DNA of 64,000 nt from Odoribacter sp. (GCA_023663145.1 JAMPHZ010000014.1:1-64000); one strand, 5' to 3'; positions 1 through 8,983 are shown, numbered from the stretch's first letter. The notes: generated by a model not told the origin, from the sequence alone. Program-made: numbers and translations.

Positions 1-68
1 TTACCCTGAGGAGGAGTGAGGAGAATGCCGTTGCACTTCTTATTGGAAACTTTGGAAAGTCTTTTTAG
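1..68 (+). CDS. possible 3' end of a gene cut by the left edge
   Basis: Reading the third frame from base 3 gives an open stretch of 21 codons ending in a TAG stop at 66-68, with a protein-like end (ENAVALLIGNFGKSF). The other two plus frames stop by base 19. It could be the C-terminus of a gene beginning to the left of the window. It is too short to identify, and chance openness of 63 bases is quite possible. Confidence 0.3.
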   Translation, partial: TLRRSEENAVALLIGNFGKSF

Positions 69-140
69 TAATTTTAAGTTGTATTTAAATCTTAAAAGGC
101 TTATTTTTGTGCCGATAAACAAATTTTTGATAGAAAAACC

Positions 141-1310
141 ATGATTATTATAATGATATTAATGTCGGTCGCTTTGATTGCTGCCATAATCGCTGTTATT
201 TTTCTGCTCCGTAGGTGTAATCTTGCTGCTGAGGAGAAAACGGCATTGGTCACGCGTCTTGCCGTTGCCGAACAACGGCTTGAAGATGAGCGTGCTATGT
301 CAGGTGACCGTTTCAGGTCGCTTGCCTCTGACGTCTTGATGGCCAACAGCTCATCTCTTGAAAGCAATGCCCGCTTGGGTCTTGAGGCAGTACTCGCTCC
401 GGTGAGGGAAGCTATAGAGAATTTTACACGTGATTTCAAGGCATGTTATGATGTGGAGCGCGGCGATCGTGCCGCTCTGAGAAATGGCGTTGAGGCATTG
501 GCACAACTCAATCGCCGTATAGGTGACGAAACGGCGCGTCTCACTCAGGCTCTGAAAGGTGACAAAGGCTTTCAGGGACGCTGGGGTGAGATGGTGCTTG
601 CCAATGTTCTTGAACATTCAGGTCTTGAGGAGGGGCGTTGGATGGTTTATCAGCAGTCGGCTACAAATGATGACGGACGACGCCTCCGCCCTGATGCGAT
701 TATAAACTGCCCCCGTAACCGCCGTATTATCATTGATGCTAAGTGCTCGTTAAATGCTTATCTGCAACTGCAGCAGGCTGTAGGTGAAGATGATCGCAGA
801 CGTTTTGCAAAGGCGCATGTAGCGGCGATAGATGCGCATATAAAGACACTCGCTTCAAAGGCTTATCAAGATGTGGTGACAAATGCCGAAACACCAGGCT
901 TCGTAATCATGTTCATGCCTCATGAGGGCGCATTCATTGCTGCGATGCAGACGGACGAGTTATTATGGCAACGCGCTTTTGATTCGCGTATAATAATTGC
1001 ATCGCCGGTGCATCTTGTAACAGTGGTAAAGTTAGTTGAACAAATGTGGGTCAGCGATGACCGCGGTACCAATGCGCGTCGTATTGCTGACGAGGCTTCA
1101 AAAATGCTTGAGAAGCTTATTGCTGCATACGAGGACTTGGCGAAAGTCGGTGATCAGATAGACCGCGCCAGAGACGCCTATGATGCTGCTGTGAACAAAC
1201 TTCGCACCGGAAAAGGCAATGTGTCTCGTCGTATAGCCAATATAACAGCTCTTGGAGTTCATGCATCAAAAGGTATTCCGCATGGAATGGATGCTACAGA
1301 TGAAGATTAG
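141..1310 (+). CDS. rmuC: DNA recombination protein RmuC
   Basis: RmuC-family protein, linked in E. coli to limiting recombination at inverted repeats and carrying a nuclease-like core. The 389-residue product starts with one membrane segment (about 4-24), then a short helical stretch (about 28-130), then the RmuC domain. Visible family landmarks are GRWGEMVLANVLEHSG near 147, RPDAII near 183, IIIDAKCSLNAY near 195-206 and FMPHEGAF near 255. The coiled region is shorter than in many relatives, which often exceed 400 residues. Its TAG stop overlaps the stop of the convergent sigma-factor gene by four bases, and no terminator hairpin lies between them. The start follows a T/A-rich leader. Confidence 0.9.
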   Translation: MIIIMILMSVALIAAIIAVIFLLRRCNLAAEEKTALVTRLAVAEQRLEDERAMSGDRFRSLASDVLMANSSSLESNARLGLEAVLAPVREAIENFTRDFKACYDVERGDRAALRNGVEALAQLNRRIGDETARLTQALKGDKGFQGRWGEMVLANVLEHSGLEEGRWMVYQQSATNDDGRRLRPDAIINCPRNRRIIIDAKCSLNAYLQLQQAVGEDDRRRFAKAHVAAIDAHIKTLASKAYQDVVTNAETPGFVIMFMPHEGAFIAAMQTDELLWQRAFDSRIIIASPVHLVTVVKLVEQMWVSDDRGTNARRIADEASKMLEKLIAAYEDLAKVGDQIDRARDAYDAAVNKLRTGKGNVSRRIANITALGVHASKGIPHGMDATDED

Positions 1311-1810
1311 CGATAGTCGGTGAGAGCTTTTTGTAGTTGTTTGCGTGCAAAGAATATACGGCTTTTTATAGTGCCGACCGGCTGATTCATGTACTCTGCT
1401 ATCTCTTTATATTTATAGCCTGCTAAATGCAATGAAAACGGGATGCGCATGTCATCGCTTAGTTTATCAATAAGTAAATGTATGTCTCCTGATGACATTG
1501 CGCCTTCGGGTGACTCGAATCCTGACGACTGTGACATGTTTATCTGATAAAGGTCGTCGGAGCGGTCTACGACAATCTTGGAACGTGCGCGACGTCGGTA
1601 GTTGTTGATGAACAGATTGCGCATTATTGTGAAAGCCCAACCTTTAAAGTTGGTGTTTTCAACATATTTATCTTCATTCTCAAGGACTTTCAATGTTGTG
1701 TCCTGCAACAGATCGTAGGCGTCGTCGTGATTGGCTGTCAACATATAAGCAAAGTTCAGCAAATTATCCTGTACAGCCATTATACGGGCTTGAAAACTCT
1801 TTGAATTCAT
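1307..1810 (-). CDS. ECF-type RNA polymerase sigma factor
   Basis: A 167-residue sigma-70-family protein with only regions 2 and 4, the extracytoplasmic-function layout. Region 2 covers about 10-75 (DAYDLLQDTTLKVLEN, then FKGWAFTIMRNLFINNYRR, a typical -10-recognition helix). Region 4 covers about 108-160 and ends in the helix-turn-helix VGTIKSRIFFARKQLQKAL. ECF factors are usually held by a membrane anti-sigma factor encoded next door, but the neighbours here are RmuC (convergent) and an MBL hydrolase (divergent), so the controlling partner is not visible. The upstream 237 bases hold an inverted repeat at 1890-1915 that could be an operator. Confidence 0.9.
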   Translation of the reverse strand: MNSKSFQARIMAVQDNLLNFAYMLTANHDDAYDLLQDTTLKVLENEDKYVENTNFKGWAFTIMRNLFINNYRRRARSKIVVDRSDDLYQINMSQSSGFESPEGAMSSGDIHLLIDKLSDDMRIPFSLHLAGYKYKEIAEYMNQPVGTIKSRIFFARKQLQKALTDYR

Positions 1811-1889
1811 ATAGATTAAGCTTTAGGTGGCGTTGGAATCATGCAATCGTGCTTGTTTGCCATGATGTGTAATTCCGGTGCCGGTGGAG

Positions 1890-1915
1890 AGATTGTTTTG
1901 GATATATAACAATCT
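1890..1915. promoter_or_regulatory. 8-bp inverted repeat, possible operator
   Basis: The arms AGATTGTT and AACAATCT are perfectly complementary across a 10-base spacer, inside the 237-base divergent spacer between the sigma-factor gene and the MBL-hydrolase gene. The form suits a dimeric regulator's binding site or a short hairpin in a 5' leader. No regulator is identified. The rest of the spacer (1811-2047) is A/T-rich with nothing else I can name. Confidence 0.3.
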
Positions 1916-2047
1916 ATAAGTCTCTTAAAAATGTAATTTTAAGATTTTTAGCGTTTTTAACAGCTAAGTGTGAATTGAGGATAAAAATCGAACAATAACT
2001 GCTGAATGCTGTTTTCTTAGTAAAATAAGAACTTAAAATAAATAATT

Positions 2048-2773
2048 ATGCGCATCACATATCTCGCCCACAGTGGCTTTATGGTAGCAACACCTGATGT
2101 TGTGCTGGTTTTTGATTATTACAAAGATCCGGCTCACAATGTTATTAAGGAACTTGAGCGTAGGCCCGAGGTTCCGGTTATTTTCTTTGTTACCCATCAT
2201 CATCCCGACCATTATAATCCCGAGATTTTTAATCTCGCTCAAAATCATAATCGTACATATGTGCTCAGTAATGATGTCCTTGCCAGAGATACTAATTCGC
2301 GTCTGGCTATCCAAGGAATGAGTGCAGGAGATGTTGTAGGGGATTTACCCGGTGGAATTGATGTAAAGGCTTATGGGTCAACCGATGAGGGCGTATCATT
2401 TGTTGTCACTCTAAAAGATGGCCGTAAAGTATTTCATGCCGGTGACCTTAATGATTGGCATTGGAATGAAGTATCAACACCACGCGAGGTGGCTAAAGAG
2501 GAAAGTAAATTTATGTCGATAGTGCGTCGTATAGCACAGGAAAACACTCAGATAGATGTTGCATTCTTCCCTGTTGACACACGTCAGGGCAAAGATTTTG
2601 CCAAAGGAGCGGTAGAATTTGTAGAGACTGTCAATGTAAAGAATTTTTTCCCTATGCATTTCGATGGAGATCATGATGTGGCTTGTGATTTCGGTGTATA
2701 TCCGTTCCATCAGAATGTGTCCACGAAGTTCCATTGCCTGTATAAACCAGGTGAAACTACTGAGGTGAGTTAA
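2048..2773 (+). CDS. MBL-fold metal-dependent hydrolase
   Basis: A 241-residue metallo-beta-lactamase-fold protein. The metal motif is HHHPDH at residues 50-55 (the HxHxDH pattern), with further likely ligands in FHAGDLNDWHW near 130 and FFPMHF near 200. The short single-domain form with an early HSGF motif resembles the UlaG-like or YtnP-like branch of predicted hydrolases rather than a true beta-lactamase. There is no signal peptide, so it should be cytoplasmic. The substrate is unknown. It is transcribed alone and ends just before the bidirectional hairpin at 2795-2847. Confidence 0.82.
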   Translation: MRITYLAHSGFMVATPDVVLVFDYYKDPAHNVIKELERRPEVPVIFFVTHHHPDHYNPEIFNLAQNHNRTYVLSNDVLARDTNSRLAIQGMSAGDVVGDLPGGIDVKAYGSTDEGVSFVVTLKDGRKVFHAGDLNDWHWNEVSTPREVAKEESKFMSIVRRIAQENTQIDVAFFPVDTRQGKDFAKGAVEFVETVNVKNFFPMHFDGDHDVACDFGVYPFHQNVSTKFHCLYKPGETTEVS

Positions 2774-2794
2774 GGTATAGCGATAATATACCTG

Positions 2795-2847
2795 ATAGCA
2801 AAGGCCGGTTCAACATTTCTATTACGTGTTAAACCGGCCTTTGCTAT
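2795..2847. terminator. bidirectional hairpin terminator between convergent genes
   Basis: Perfect 16-bp arms at 2795-2810 and 2832-2847 (ATAGCAAAGGCCGGTT and its complement) around a 21-base loop in which AACA and TGTT can also pair. It sits between the MBL-hydrolase stop and the methyltransferase stop, and its right arm contains the methyltransferase stop codon. A short T run (TTTT) follows on the plus strand. Confidence 0.75.
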
Positions 2848-4022
2848 ACATTTTCTGTGGTTACGAGCCAACGGTTGCCGCAAGCATCACTTATGGCGAA
2901 AAGTCTTCCGGGACCGTCTTTGACGCCAAGCTTGCTTCGTAAAGTATCTGCCGTCATGTCAAAATTTCTGGTGGTGACGCTTATACGGCTATGGTTGGTA
3001 GCATAGCGTTTTATATGTCTGGACGCGTAGGGGAGAATTTCTGTGATCCGGTATGCCTTTCCGGGGAAACCGGCCGGTATTTCAGAGCCAAACCATACAT
3101 GGGTGTTGGGTGCGGCTTTCTTAAGGCCGAATCTCGCGGCCAACAACTTCATTGATCCGGCTTTCATCACGGCCGGATAAGGATTGAGAATATATTCTCC
3201 TACAGCCGGCTGTCCATAATCTACGGTAGCATCCGCCTCTTCTTCGCGTGTGAATGTAAAACGCGACAGGCTGCTGTCGCTAAGGATTGTCACGGCGCTT
3301 ATGACAGGTGTAGATACTGGATTTCTGAAGTCAAGTACAAAATCAAGTTCCTTGCATTCGGTAGTTGATCCTATGGATATAACCTCGGCTACATCAGCAA
3401 GCACGCTAAGAGAATGCGATATGTCAAGCATTGGCGATGCCTTTATTATAAGGCGACTGCACAACTGCTTGAGCACCGGCAACATCTCAATTACGTCGGG
3501 CGAACAATCAGACAATGCGTAAACGCGACCACCGGTGTTGTCACGCCGGGCAGGATCAATGAAGATTGTATCAAATTCGATACCTTTGCTTAAGGCAAGA
3601 TCTGCAAAATGACGGCAGTCGTCGTTAACAACCCTGACGTTGTCAAACCCACGTAAGTTGTGGCGCAATGCTTCTGTGACGTTTTTGTTGATTTCTATTG
3701 CTGTTACTTGAGATGCTCGTGATGCCATCGCCATCACGTCAATGCCAAGACCGGAGGTGAAATCGGCGACAGTTGTTCCTGGAGCGATCAGAGAAGCGTG
3801 GAATCTCGCCAATGCTTCAGAGGTTGATTGCTCGCCGGCCAACGCTGTAGGGAAGATGAATTTAGGATCTGTGGCAAGAATATGATGCAACTTATCGTCA
3901 AAACGACGCCTGCATTCTATCTGTAATATCTCATCGGCGCGGTCCTTGCCATATTTGAGGCGCAGACGACTTGTGTCATCGGTCATATGCCGGTCAATCC
4001 AGTCAAAAAAGTCTTGTTCCAT
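2844..4022 (-). CDS. class I SAM-dependent methyltransferase with THUMP-like domain
   Basis: A 392-residue protein. The SAM-binding motif I is DFTSGLG at 87-93, followed by an acidic strand end (TAIEIN near 107-112). The catalytic-loop counterpart FIDPARR at 154-160 resembles the DPPY/DPAR loop of RNA and DNA N- or C-methyltransferases. The C-terminal part (about 300-392, with PNTHVWFG and RRS-type basic patches) fits the THUMP-like domain found in Bacteroidota homologues. An RNA target is likely from the fold but not proven. It lies downstream of pgk with a hairpin between them, so it is probably its own transcript. The N-terminal 80 residues are helical and of unknown role. Confidence 0.8.
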   Translation of the reverse strand: MEQDFFDWIDRHMTDDTSRLRLKYGKDRADEILQIECRRRFDDKLHHILATDPKFIFPTALAGEQSTSEALARFHASLIAPGTTVADFTSGLGIDVMAMASRASQVTAIEINKNVTEALRHNLRGFDNVRVVNDDCRHFADLALSKGIEFDTIFIDPARRDNTGGRVYALSDCSPDVIEMLPVLKQLCSRLIIKASPMLDISHSLSVLADVAEVISIGSTTECKELDFVLDFRNPVSTPVISAVTILSDSSLSRFTFTREEEADATVDYGQPAVGEYILNPYPAVMKAGSMKLLAARFGLKKAAPNTHVWFGSEIPAGFPGKAYRITEILPYASRHIKRYATNHSRISVTTRNFDMTADTLRSKLGVKDGPGRLFAISDACGNRWLVTTENV

Positions 4023-4037
4023 GATTTAAGAACAAAG

Positions 4038-4077
4038 ACAGGCCGGCAGAAGTTTTTTAGCGTATCTGCCGGCCTGT
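4038..4077 (-). terminator. terminator hairpin downstream of pgk
   Basis: Perfect 13-bp arms, ACAGGCCGGCAGA at 4038-4050 and its complement at 4065-4077, with a 14-base loop. On the minus strand it is followed by a moderately T-rich run (CTTTGTTCTT). It lies 18 bases beyond the pgk stop. Confidence 0.75.
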
Positions 4078-4095
4078 GATATACAGTATTGTGAA

Positions 4096-5346
4096 TTATT
4101 CGCCTTTTATGGCAGCTACGCCCGGGAGCACTTTACCTTCGATGGCTTCAAGGAGCGCACCGCCACCGGTTGAAACGTAAGATACTTCATCAGCGAGACC
4201 GAACTTGTTGATGCAGGCTACTGAGTCACCGCCGCCTACAAGTGAGAAAGCACCGTCTTTGGTAGCTTTTACAATAGCATCGGCAATAGCACGTGAACCG
4301 GCAGTGAAGTTGTCGAATTCAAATACGCCGGCAGGTCCATTCCAAAGGATGGTCTTTGAGGGCTCGATTACAGCTGCGAATGATTTGCGGGTCTCAGGAC
4401 CGGCATCCATGCCTTCCCAACCTTCCGGAATGTCCATTACAGAGCAGATCTGGGTATTGCAGTCGTTTGAGAATGCATCGCCGGCAACGCAATCAGTGCC
4501 AAGTACCAGGTTAACGCCTTTGTCTTTGGCTTTCTTCATGATATCAAGGGCGAGATCAAGTTTATCATTCTCGCACAGTGACTGACCGATTTTGCCACCC
4601 ATGGCTTTGGCGAATGTGTATGTCATGCCGCCGCACAGGATGAGGTTGTCAACCTTGTCCATTAGATTCTCGATTATACCGATTTTGGTTGAAACCTTAG
4701 AACCACCCATTATGGCAGTGAAGGGGCGCTTGATATTGTTGAGGATGTTGTCAACAGCCTTAACTTCTTTTTCCATGAGATAGCCGAGCATCTTGCTGTC
4801 GTTGTCGAAATAGTCGGCGATAACGGCAGTTGAAGCATGACGGCGATGAGCTGTGCCGAAAGCATCGTTTACATAAACGTCAGCATATGATGCCAACTTT
4901 TTGGCGAAATCTTTTTGGCGGCTCTTCATTTCTTTCTTGGCTGCGTCATAAGCGGGATCCTCCTTGTCAATACCTACGGGTTTACCTTCTTCTTCGGGAT
5001 AGAAGCGAAGGTTCTCAAGCAGGAGCACCTGCCCGGGTTTGAGAGCGGCGGCCATGTCGCCGGCAGCGGCACAGTCAGGTGCGAATTCAACATCTGTGCC
5101 AAGAGCTTTTGCTACGGCGTCCTTGATCTGGCCGAGTGACATTTTGGGATTGACTTTGCCCTTGGGCTTACCCATGTGCGACATGATGATAAGTGAACCT
5201 CCATCGTTAAGAATTTTCTTAAGGGTGGGGAGGGCACCGCGGATACGGGTGTCATCGGTGATATTGCCATTTTCGTCAAGAGGCACGTTGAAGTCAACGC
5301 GCACGATGGCTTTCTTGCCTTTGAAATTGTAATTGTCGATTGTCAT
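4096..5346 (-). CDS. pgk: phosphoglycerate kinase
   Basis: Glycolytic enzyme passing the acyl phosphate of 1,3-bisphosphoglycerate to ADP. At 416 residues it is of normal length. The N-terminal signature RVDFNVPLD is at 16-24, followed by the substrate-binding arginine segment [10 protein letters not shown] and SHMGKPKG. The nucleotide-binding C-terminal half shows [11 protein letters not shown] and [10 protein letters not shown] stretch around 120-150 carries extra charged residues ([18 protein letters not shown]), seen in many Bacteroidota PGKs. It is transcribed as a single gene: it has its own upstream promoter-like box and a downstream hairpin. Confidence 0.98.
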   Translation of the reverse strand: MTIDNYNFKGKKAIVRVDFNVPLDENGNITDDTRIRGALPTLKKILNDGGSLIIMSHMGKPKGKVNPKMSLGQIKDAVAKALGTDVEFAPDCAAAGDMAAALKPGQVLLLENLRFYPEEEGKPVGIDKEDPAYDAAKKEMKSRQKDFAKKLASYADVYVNDAFGTAHRRHASTAVIADYFDNDSKMLGYLMEKEVKAVDNILNNIKRPFTAIMGGSKVSTKIGIIENLMDKVDNLILCGGMTYTFAKAMGGKIGQSLCENDKLDLALDIMKKAKDKGVNLVLGTDCVAGDAFSNDCNTQICSVMDIPEGWEGMDAGPETRKSFAAVIEPSKTILWNGPAGVFEFDNFTAGSRAIADAIVKATKDGAFSLVGGGDSVACINKFGLADEVSYVSTGGGALLEAIEGKVLPGVAAIKGE

Positions 5347-5413
5347 TACTTTGTATATTAATAAGTTATGATTTTAGTCAGATAAGGTAACGCTTCAAGG
5401 CGTTTTAACGTTG

Positions 5414-5421
5414 CAAATTTA
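5414..5421 (-). promoter_or_regulatory. -7 box of pgk promoter
   Basis: Minus-strand TAAATTTG matches the Bacteroidota -7 consensus TAnnTTTG exactly, 68 bases ahead of the pgk start. I see no clear -33 TTTG at the usual spacing. The predicted leader contains a small AACGC/GCGTT hairpin near 5389-5405. The rest of the spacer up to 5603 is A/T-rich without a recognisable gene. Confidence 0.5.
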
Positions 5422-5603
5422 GCAAAAATTTGCGATATTTTAGATCGGCTATTGAATAAAATTACGGAAAAATTTCAATAATTACATGATTTTTCCACTT
5501 GATCATAGCTGCTGTTTCCTGAAAAAAGGTGTATTGTTTAGCCGCAAAGACAAATCACTGCCATTATGCCTATATGATCGCTATAAATGGCTCGGAATGT
5601 ATG

Positions 5604-6077
5604 TCATTCAGTCTTGAAGGGAGGAAGCGGGATTGTGAGTGCGGAGCGGCGGTTCAATACTTGGGCGCGTATCTCTTTCTTTTTCATTGAGCTGAGGTGT
5701 ATGTATTGGCCATCGCTAAGCATGAGTTTGAATGTCCCAAGCAATCCGTTCTTATATCCGCATATTTCCTCATATCCAAAAAATAATACTCCTGTTCCGA
5801 AAACATCGATGACCAAGTAGTCATCAAACAGATAGAGTCTGGCTATAGCGGTGTTTATTCCTCCGGTGAAAGCGCTTACTGTATATTTTTTCAACTCGAA
5901 ATGATTGCTAAACGGCCGGTTTTCCAATGCTGCCATGAGTTCGGGAATGTGGCGTGCCTCTTGCCAACAGTCCGCTTCATCACTGAAAACGGGGGTGTCG
6001 GGTTCGATACCCTCGCGAAGAAGTGCCGCCTTTGATACCGGTCCAACATGTTTGTTGTTGATTATGCAATAATACAT
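5604..6077 (-). CDS. GYF-domain protein with PH-like C-terminal half
   Basis: A 157-residue cytoplasmic protein. Residues 1-50 match the GYF_2 / DUF4339 pattern (MYYCIINNKHVGPVS, PDTPVF, then W and E residues), a small fold thought to mediate protein-protein contact. Residues about 70-150 form a beta-rich block ending in a helix, like a bacterial PH-type domain (YLFDDYLVIDVFGTGVLFF, GYEEICGY). No catalytic motif is seen. It starts 30 bases downstream of the hydrolase gene's stop and may be read from the same transcript. Function is unknown; a membrane or complex adaptor role is a guess. Confidence 0.7.
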   Translation of the reverse strand: MYYCIINNKHVGPVSKAALLREGIEPDTPVFSDEADCWQEARHIPELMAALENRPFSNHFELKKYTVSAFTGGINTAIARLYLFDDYLVIDVFGTGVLFFGYEEICGYKNGLLGTFKLMLSDGQYIHLSSMKKKEIRAQVLNRRSALTIPLPPFKTE

Positions 6078-6106
6078 GACCCTATACCTTGTAAAATTAT
6101 AATCAA

Positions 6107-6925
6107 TTATCTACGATGGCGGCGGCGACTGCGTCGAGGTGGCACATTCAGACCATTGTATGCTGTTGAAAAAATCTGATCATTGATTGGTACTGTTGGC
6201 TTTGCGGCCCGGTTTTCATCGGTAAGTGAATGGCTGAGCAACCAGTCATATATGGCGGTTGAATATAGCAGTCTGGCAGGTTTGGAATGGTTCATGCCGG
6301 CGACGCGGTCGTAAGTCAGTCGTACAATTGTGTCTGACTCGTGTCGGGAGTCGTTGATAGCTTTTACCACACGGTCGCTTTGCGCAACTGTTACTGCGCG
6401 GTCAGCTGTACCGTGGATTATCCAAAGGGGAATTCTGGTGAGGCCGCTTAGGTCTTTGACAGATGCTCCGCCGCACATTCCGATAGCTGCTGCTATGCGG
6501 TCTGGATAAGTCGCAGCAAGGTCAATGGTGCCATACCCGCCGAGGCTCATGCCTATGACATATACGCGTGTAGTGTCAACGAGGTTGTGCTGTTCCACGT
6601 AGTCAACGCAATTCATCACCTTACGTGGACTCCATGCCCCCCCCGGGTTCTGTGGCGCGACAACAAAGGCATCAAGTTCCCGCCCCATTGACACTGCATC
6701 AATTGTACCATAACGTTTTACCTTGTCAAGGTTATTGCCGCATAAGCTGGCGCCATGAAGAAAGATAACCAATGGCTTAGCTACGGTGTCACAAGCGCCG
6801 GCAGGTGTGTATAACCAAAAGTTATAGCCATCTTTTACTTTACCTTTGACCGCCTTTATATCTGGAGCTGCATTTATTGCTGCAGTCGTCAGTAATATGG
6901 TGAAAATCAATATCAGACGCTTCAT
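6107..6925 (-). CDS. secreted alpha/beta hydrolase (esterase/PHB-depolymerase-like)
   Basis: A 272-residue product from the ATG at 6925, chosen because it opens a clean signal peptide (MKRLILIFTILLTTAAINA) and forms an ATGA overlap with the upstream gene. The fold's marks are IFLHGASLCGNN (oxyanion loop, about 54-65), GMSLGGYG with nucleophile S127, HGTADRAV with acid D175, and a final histidine at about 213 (MNHS). The layout resembles secreted esterases of the PHB-depolymerase/feruloyl-esterase type; the substrate is not known. Two oddities: an 8-G run in the coding strand (6637-6644), and an Arg-rich tail (PPRRSRRRHRR). Confidence 0.8.
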   Translation of the reverse strand: MKRLILIFTILLTTAAINAAPDIKAVKGKVKDGYNFWLYTPAGACDTVAKPLVIFLHGASLCGNNLDKVKRYGTIDAVSMGRELDAFVVAPQNPGGAWSPRKVMNCVDYVEQHNLVDTTRVYVIGMSLGGYGTIDLAATYPDRIAAAIGMCGGASVKDLSGLTRIPLWIIHGTADRAVTVAQSDRVVKAINDSRHESDTIVRLTYDRVAGMNHSKPARLLYSTAIYDWLLSHSLTDENRAAKPTVPINDQIFSTAYNGLNVPPRRSRRRHRR

Positions 6926-8502
6926 AAGATTGAGAGTTTGTAGATGATTTGTCCGCGCGAGCCTACTACCGCTGTGTTGTCGATTACCACCGGCGATGAC
7001 TCGAAATTCGCGCCTACCGGGCGGCGACATATGATGTTTCCGTCAATGCCGTCTATAAGGTATATATTGCCGCCGCAGTCAGCGGTGAGCACGTACATGT
7101 GTCCTTCTTCATTAAGATAACCTACCGGGGATGACCATGCATATACCCTGAGAGGCGTTTCGTATATAATATCCCCGGTATTGCGGTCAATCGCGACAAA
7201 AGAGCCGTTCTGGCCGTGGGTATTCCGCACCAGATTGGAAAAAATGAGGTGGCTGCAATTACCGGTTCCTGGCAGAGGTGATGAATAGAATCCGCCGTCG
7301 AAATGTTTGCCATCCGGACTGTCATATCTTCTCCCTTCGAATCGCGACTCCCACACTGGCTCGCCTGTCAGCCCGTCGAGTTTTGCAAACAAAGCCGTGC
7401 CCTCACCCTGCCGGTCTATCTCGCTTGAGCAATAGATGTAAGGCCGGTCGCCTTCGATTGCGAGCACAGGAGTCGCATCGTTGTCATCGCCGCTGGCGTA
7501 GACCCATACGGGGCGCATGGTGTCAAGATTTGTACATACCACATATCCATGGTTGTCAGCCGTGTAACCGTAGTTGCGGTATACACTCATCGATGCCTCA
7601 ATGCCTGGCGCCATACCGGTGGAAGCGGTTGTGTAGGTCATGGTTGAGTGCAGCGAGAAATCTTGGCCGACTGATTTGTATTTGTAGAGGATCCCGTTTT
7701 CGCCGGGTCTGAACACGAAGTCTCCGACCCTCACAGGTGAAGAGTCATATGCATTCCATCGGCGCAGAGCGCGTGCATCCTCAGGATATATATCGGATAC
7801 TTTATGTCGGTACAGATCAATTACAAGAGCCCCGAACGGCCGTTGCGCAGGCACGCCGTGGCCCACATATAGATTCCCGTTAAGAGACGGATCAAGTGAG
7901 ATTGTACCCTTTATGGGGTTTCCGACATCGATAGGCTGGCGGGAGGGTTTCCCTGTCAGGTAGTCGATGAAGTATACTTTAGCTGCCAATGATCCCACCA
8001 TTATCTCGCGGCCGCTGAATCCAGGGGTTGTGTGCATGGCGAACTTCCTCAGGCTGCTGTCAGGCCATTCTACATATAGGGGTTGGCCTGTCCATCCTGT
8101 TCCGCCTCCCCATCTTCCGAAACCTGTTTCCCGTTGGTCAGTTTCCGTCGAAAATGTCCAATCGATACTTATTTCTTTTGGGATTCCCTTTACCGTGCCA
8201 TGCATGTCTGCATCGCGCCGTTGGTTGGCCCGGAAAGTCAGCACTCCGTTGGACTTGATATATGGATCGTTCAGGTTCCTTATCTCGGCGGGTGTGACTG
8301 TATCTAAAACTTTTGTTATTGGCCGTATTTTGGATACGGAAGGCATTGCCGTGTCAGGTAACCAGGGAATAATCACACAAATGGGGGTGGAATCTACCGG
8401 TATTGTGATGGAGTCTGAGGATTGCTGTGCATGGCTTCCAGAGCTTCCGCATGAAATTATTGCGGCCGATAGAAAGCTGATGAGTGGAATACGGTTAATC
8501 AT
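6922..8502 (-). CDS. PQQ-type beta-propeller lipoprotein
   Basis: A 526-residue protein with a lipoprotein signal ending in IISC (Cys18) and then a Ser/Thr-rich linker. From about 90 onward it has repeated blade motifs of the PQQ/BamB type (YFIDYLTGKP, NGNLYVGHG, YIYCSSEID, LDGLTGEPVWE, AIDRNTGDIIYE, YLIDGIDGNIICRRP). These propellers serve either as dehydrogenase domains binding PQQ or as scaffolds such as BamB; no dehydrogenase residues stand out, so a scaffold or binding role is favoured. It lies between rlmH (8-base overlap) and the hydrolase (4-base overlap), suggesting coupled translation. Confidence 0.8.
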   Translation of the reverse strand: MINRIPLISFLSAAIISCGSSGSHAQQSSDSITIPVDSTPICVIIPWLPDTAMPSVSKIRPITKVLDTVTPAEIRNLNDPYIKSNGVLTFRANQRRDADMHGTVKGIPKEISIDWTFSTETDQRETGFGRWGGGTGWTGQPLYVEWPDSSLRKFAMHTTPGFSGREIMVGSLAAKVYFIDYLTGKPSRQPIDVGNPIKGTISLDPSLNGNLYVGHGVPAQRPFGALVIDLYRHKVSDIYPEDARALRRWNAYDSSPVRVGDFVFRPGENGILYKYKSVGQDFSLHSTMTYTTASTGMAPGIEASMSVYRNYGYTADNHGYVVCTNLDTMRPVWVYASGDDNDATPVLAIEGDRPYIYCSSEIDRQGEGTALFAKLDGLTGEPVWESRFEGRRYDSPDGKHFDGGFYSSPLPGTGNCSHLIFSNLVRNTHGQNGSFVAIDRNTGDIIYETPLRVYAWSSPVGYLNEEGHMYVLTADCGGNIYLIDGIDGNIICRRPVGANFESSPVVIDNTAVVGSRGQIIYKLSIL

Positions 8503-8968
8503 GGTGGTAAGGTTCTCCGCGCAGAATTGTCTGTGCGCGGTAAAGTTGTTCTGCTGCGATCACGATAGCCATTTCATGAGTGAAAGTCATGCGGGAAAGT
8601 GAGATAAGGGCGCCGGCCCGGTTGTATACATCTGTGTCGAAACCATATGGCCCTCCTATTACGAAAACGAGGTTCCGTGATAGATTTGCCGCTTTTTTAT
8701 CAATGAAGCAGGCAAGTTCGCGAGAGGTCATCTCTCGGCCTCGCTCGTCGAACAGCACTACGAAATCACCCGGTGCGGTGCGTGACAGTATGGCTTCTCC
8801 TTCACGTTGTTTCTGAAGTGCTGCGGTCATGTTTTTGGTGGCTTTAACGTCTGGCAACGGAATATATTCAAATGGCATGTAATATGGGATTTTAGAGGTA
8901 TAGCGTCCCAGAAGATGCTGCAAAGCCGCATCCTTCACGTTGCCGATGCTGATTAAAAGTATTTTCAT
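8495..8968 (-). CDS. rlmH: 23S rRNA (pseudouridine1915-N3)-methyltransferase RlmH
   Basis: A SPOUT-class methyltransferase acting on the ribosome at helix 69 of 23S rRNA. The start is set at 8968 (MKILLISIGN), giving 157 residues, the normal family length; an in-frame ATG 36 bases further upstream would add a non-conserved tail and would lie ahead of the promoter box. Family motifs are LLISIGNVKD at the start, FVIGGPYGFD near 104-113 (SAM-binding knot loop), LSRMTFTHEMA, and the closing LYRAQTILRGEPYHHD. It heads a tight run with the PQQ lipoprotein and the hydrolase. Confidence 0.97.
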   Translation of the reverse strand: MKILLISIGNVKDAALQHLLGRYTSKIPYYMPFEYIPLPDVKATKNMTAALQKQREGEAILSRTAPGDFVVLFDERGREMTSRELACFIDKKAANLSRNLVFVIGGPYGFDTDVYNRAGALISLSRMTFTHEMAIVIAAEQLYRAQTILRGEPYHHD

Positions 8969-8983
8969 GTCAGTTTTTCGATG

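Noticed and set aside
25..140. A 38-codon ORF directly before rmuC (ATG at 25, stop at the rmuC start region).
   Set aside because: It is hydrophobic/lysine-rich, typical of translated A/T-rich leader, and has no homology feature I recognise.
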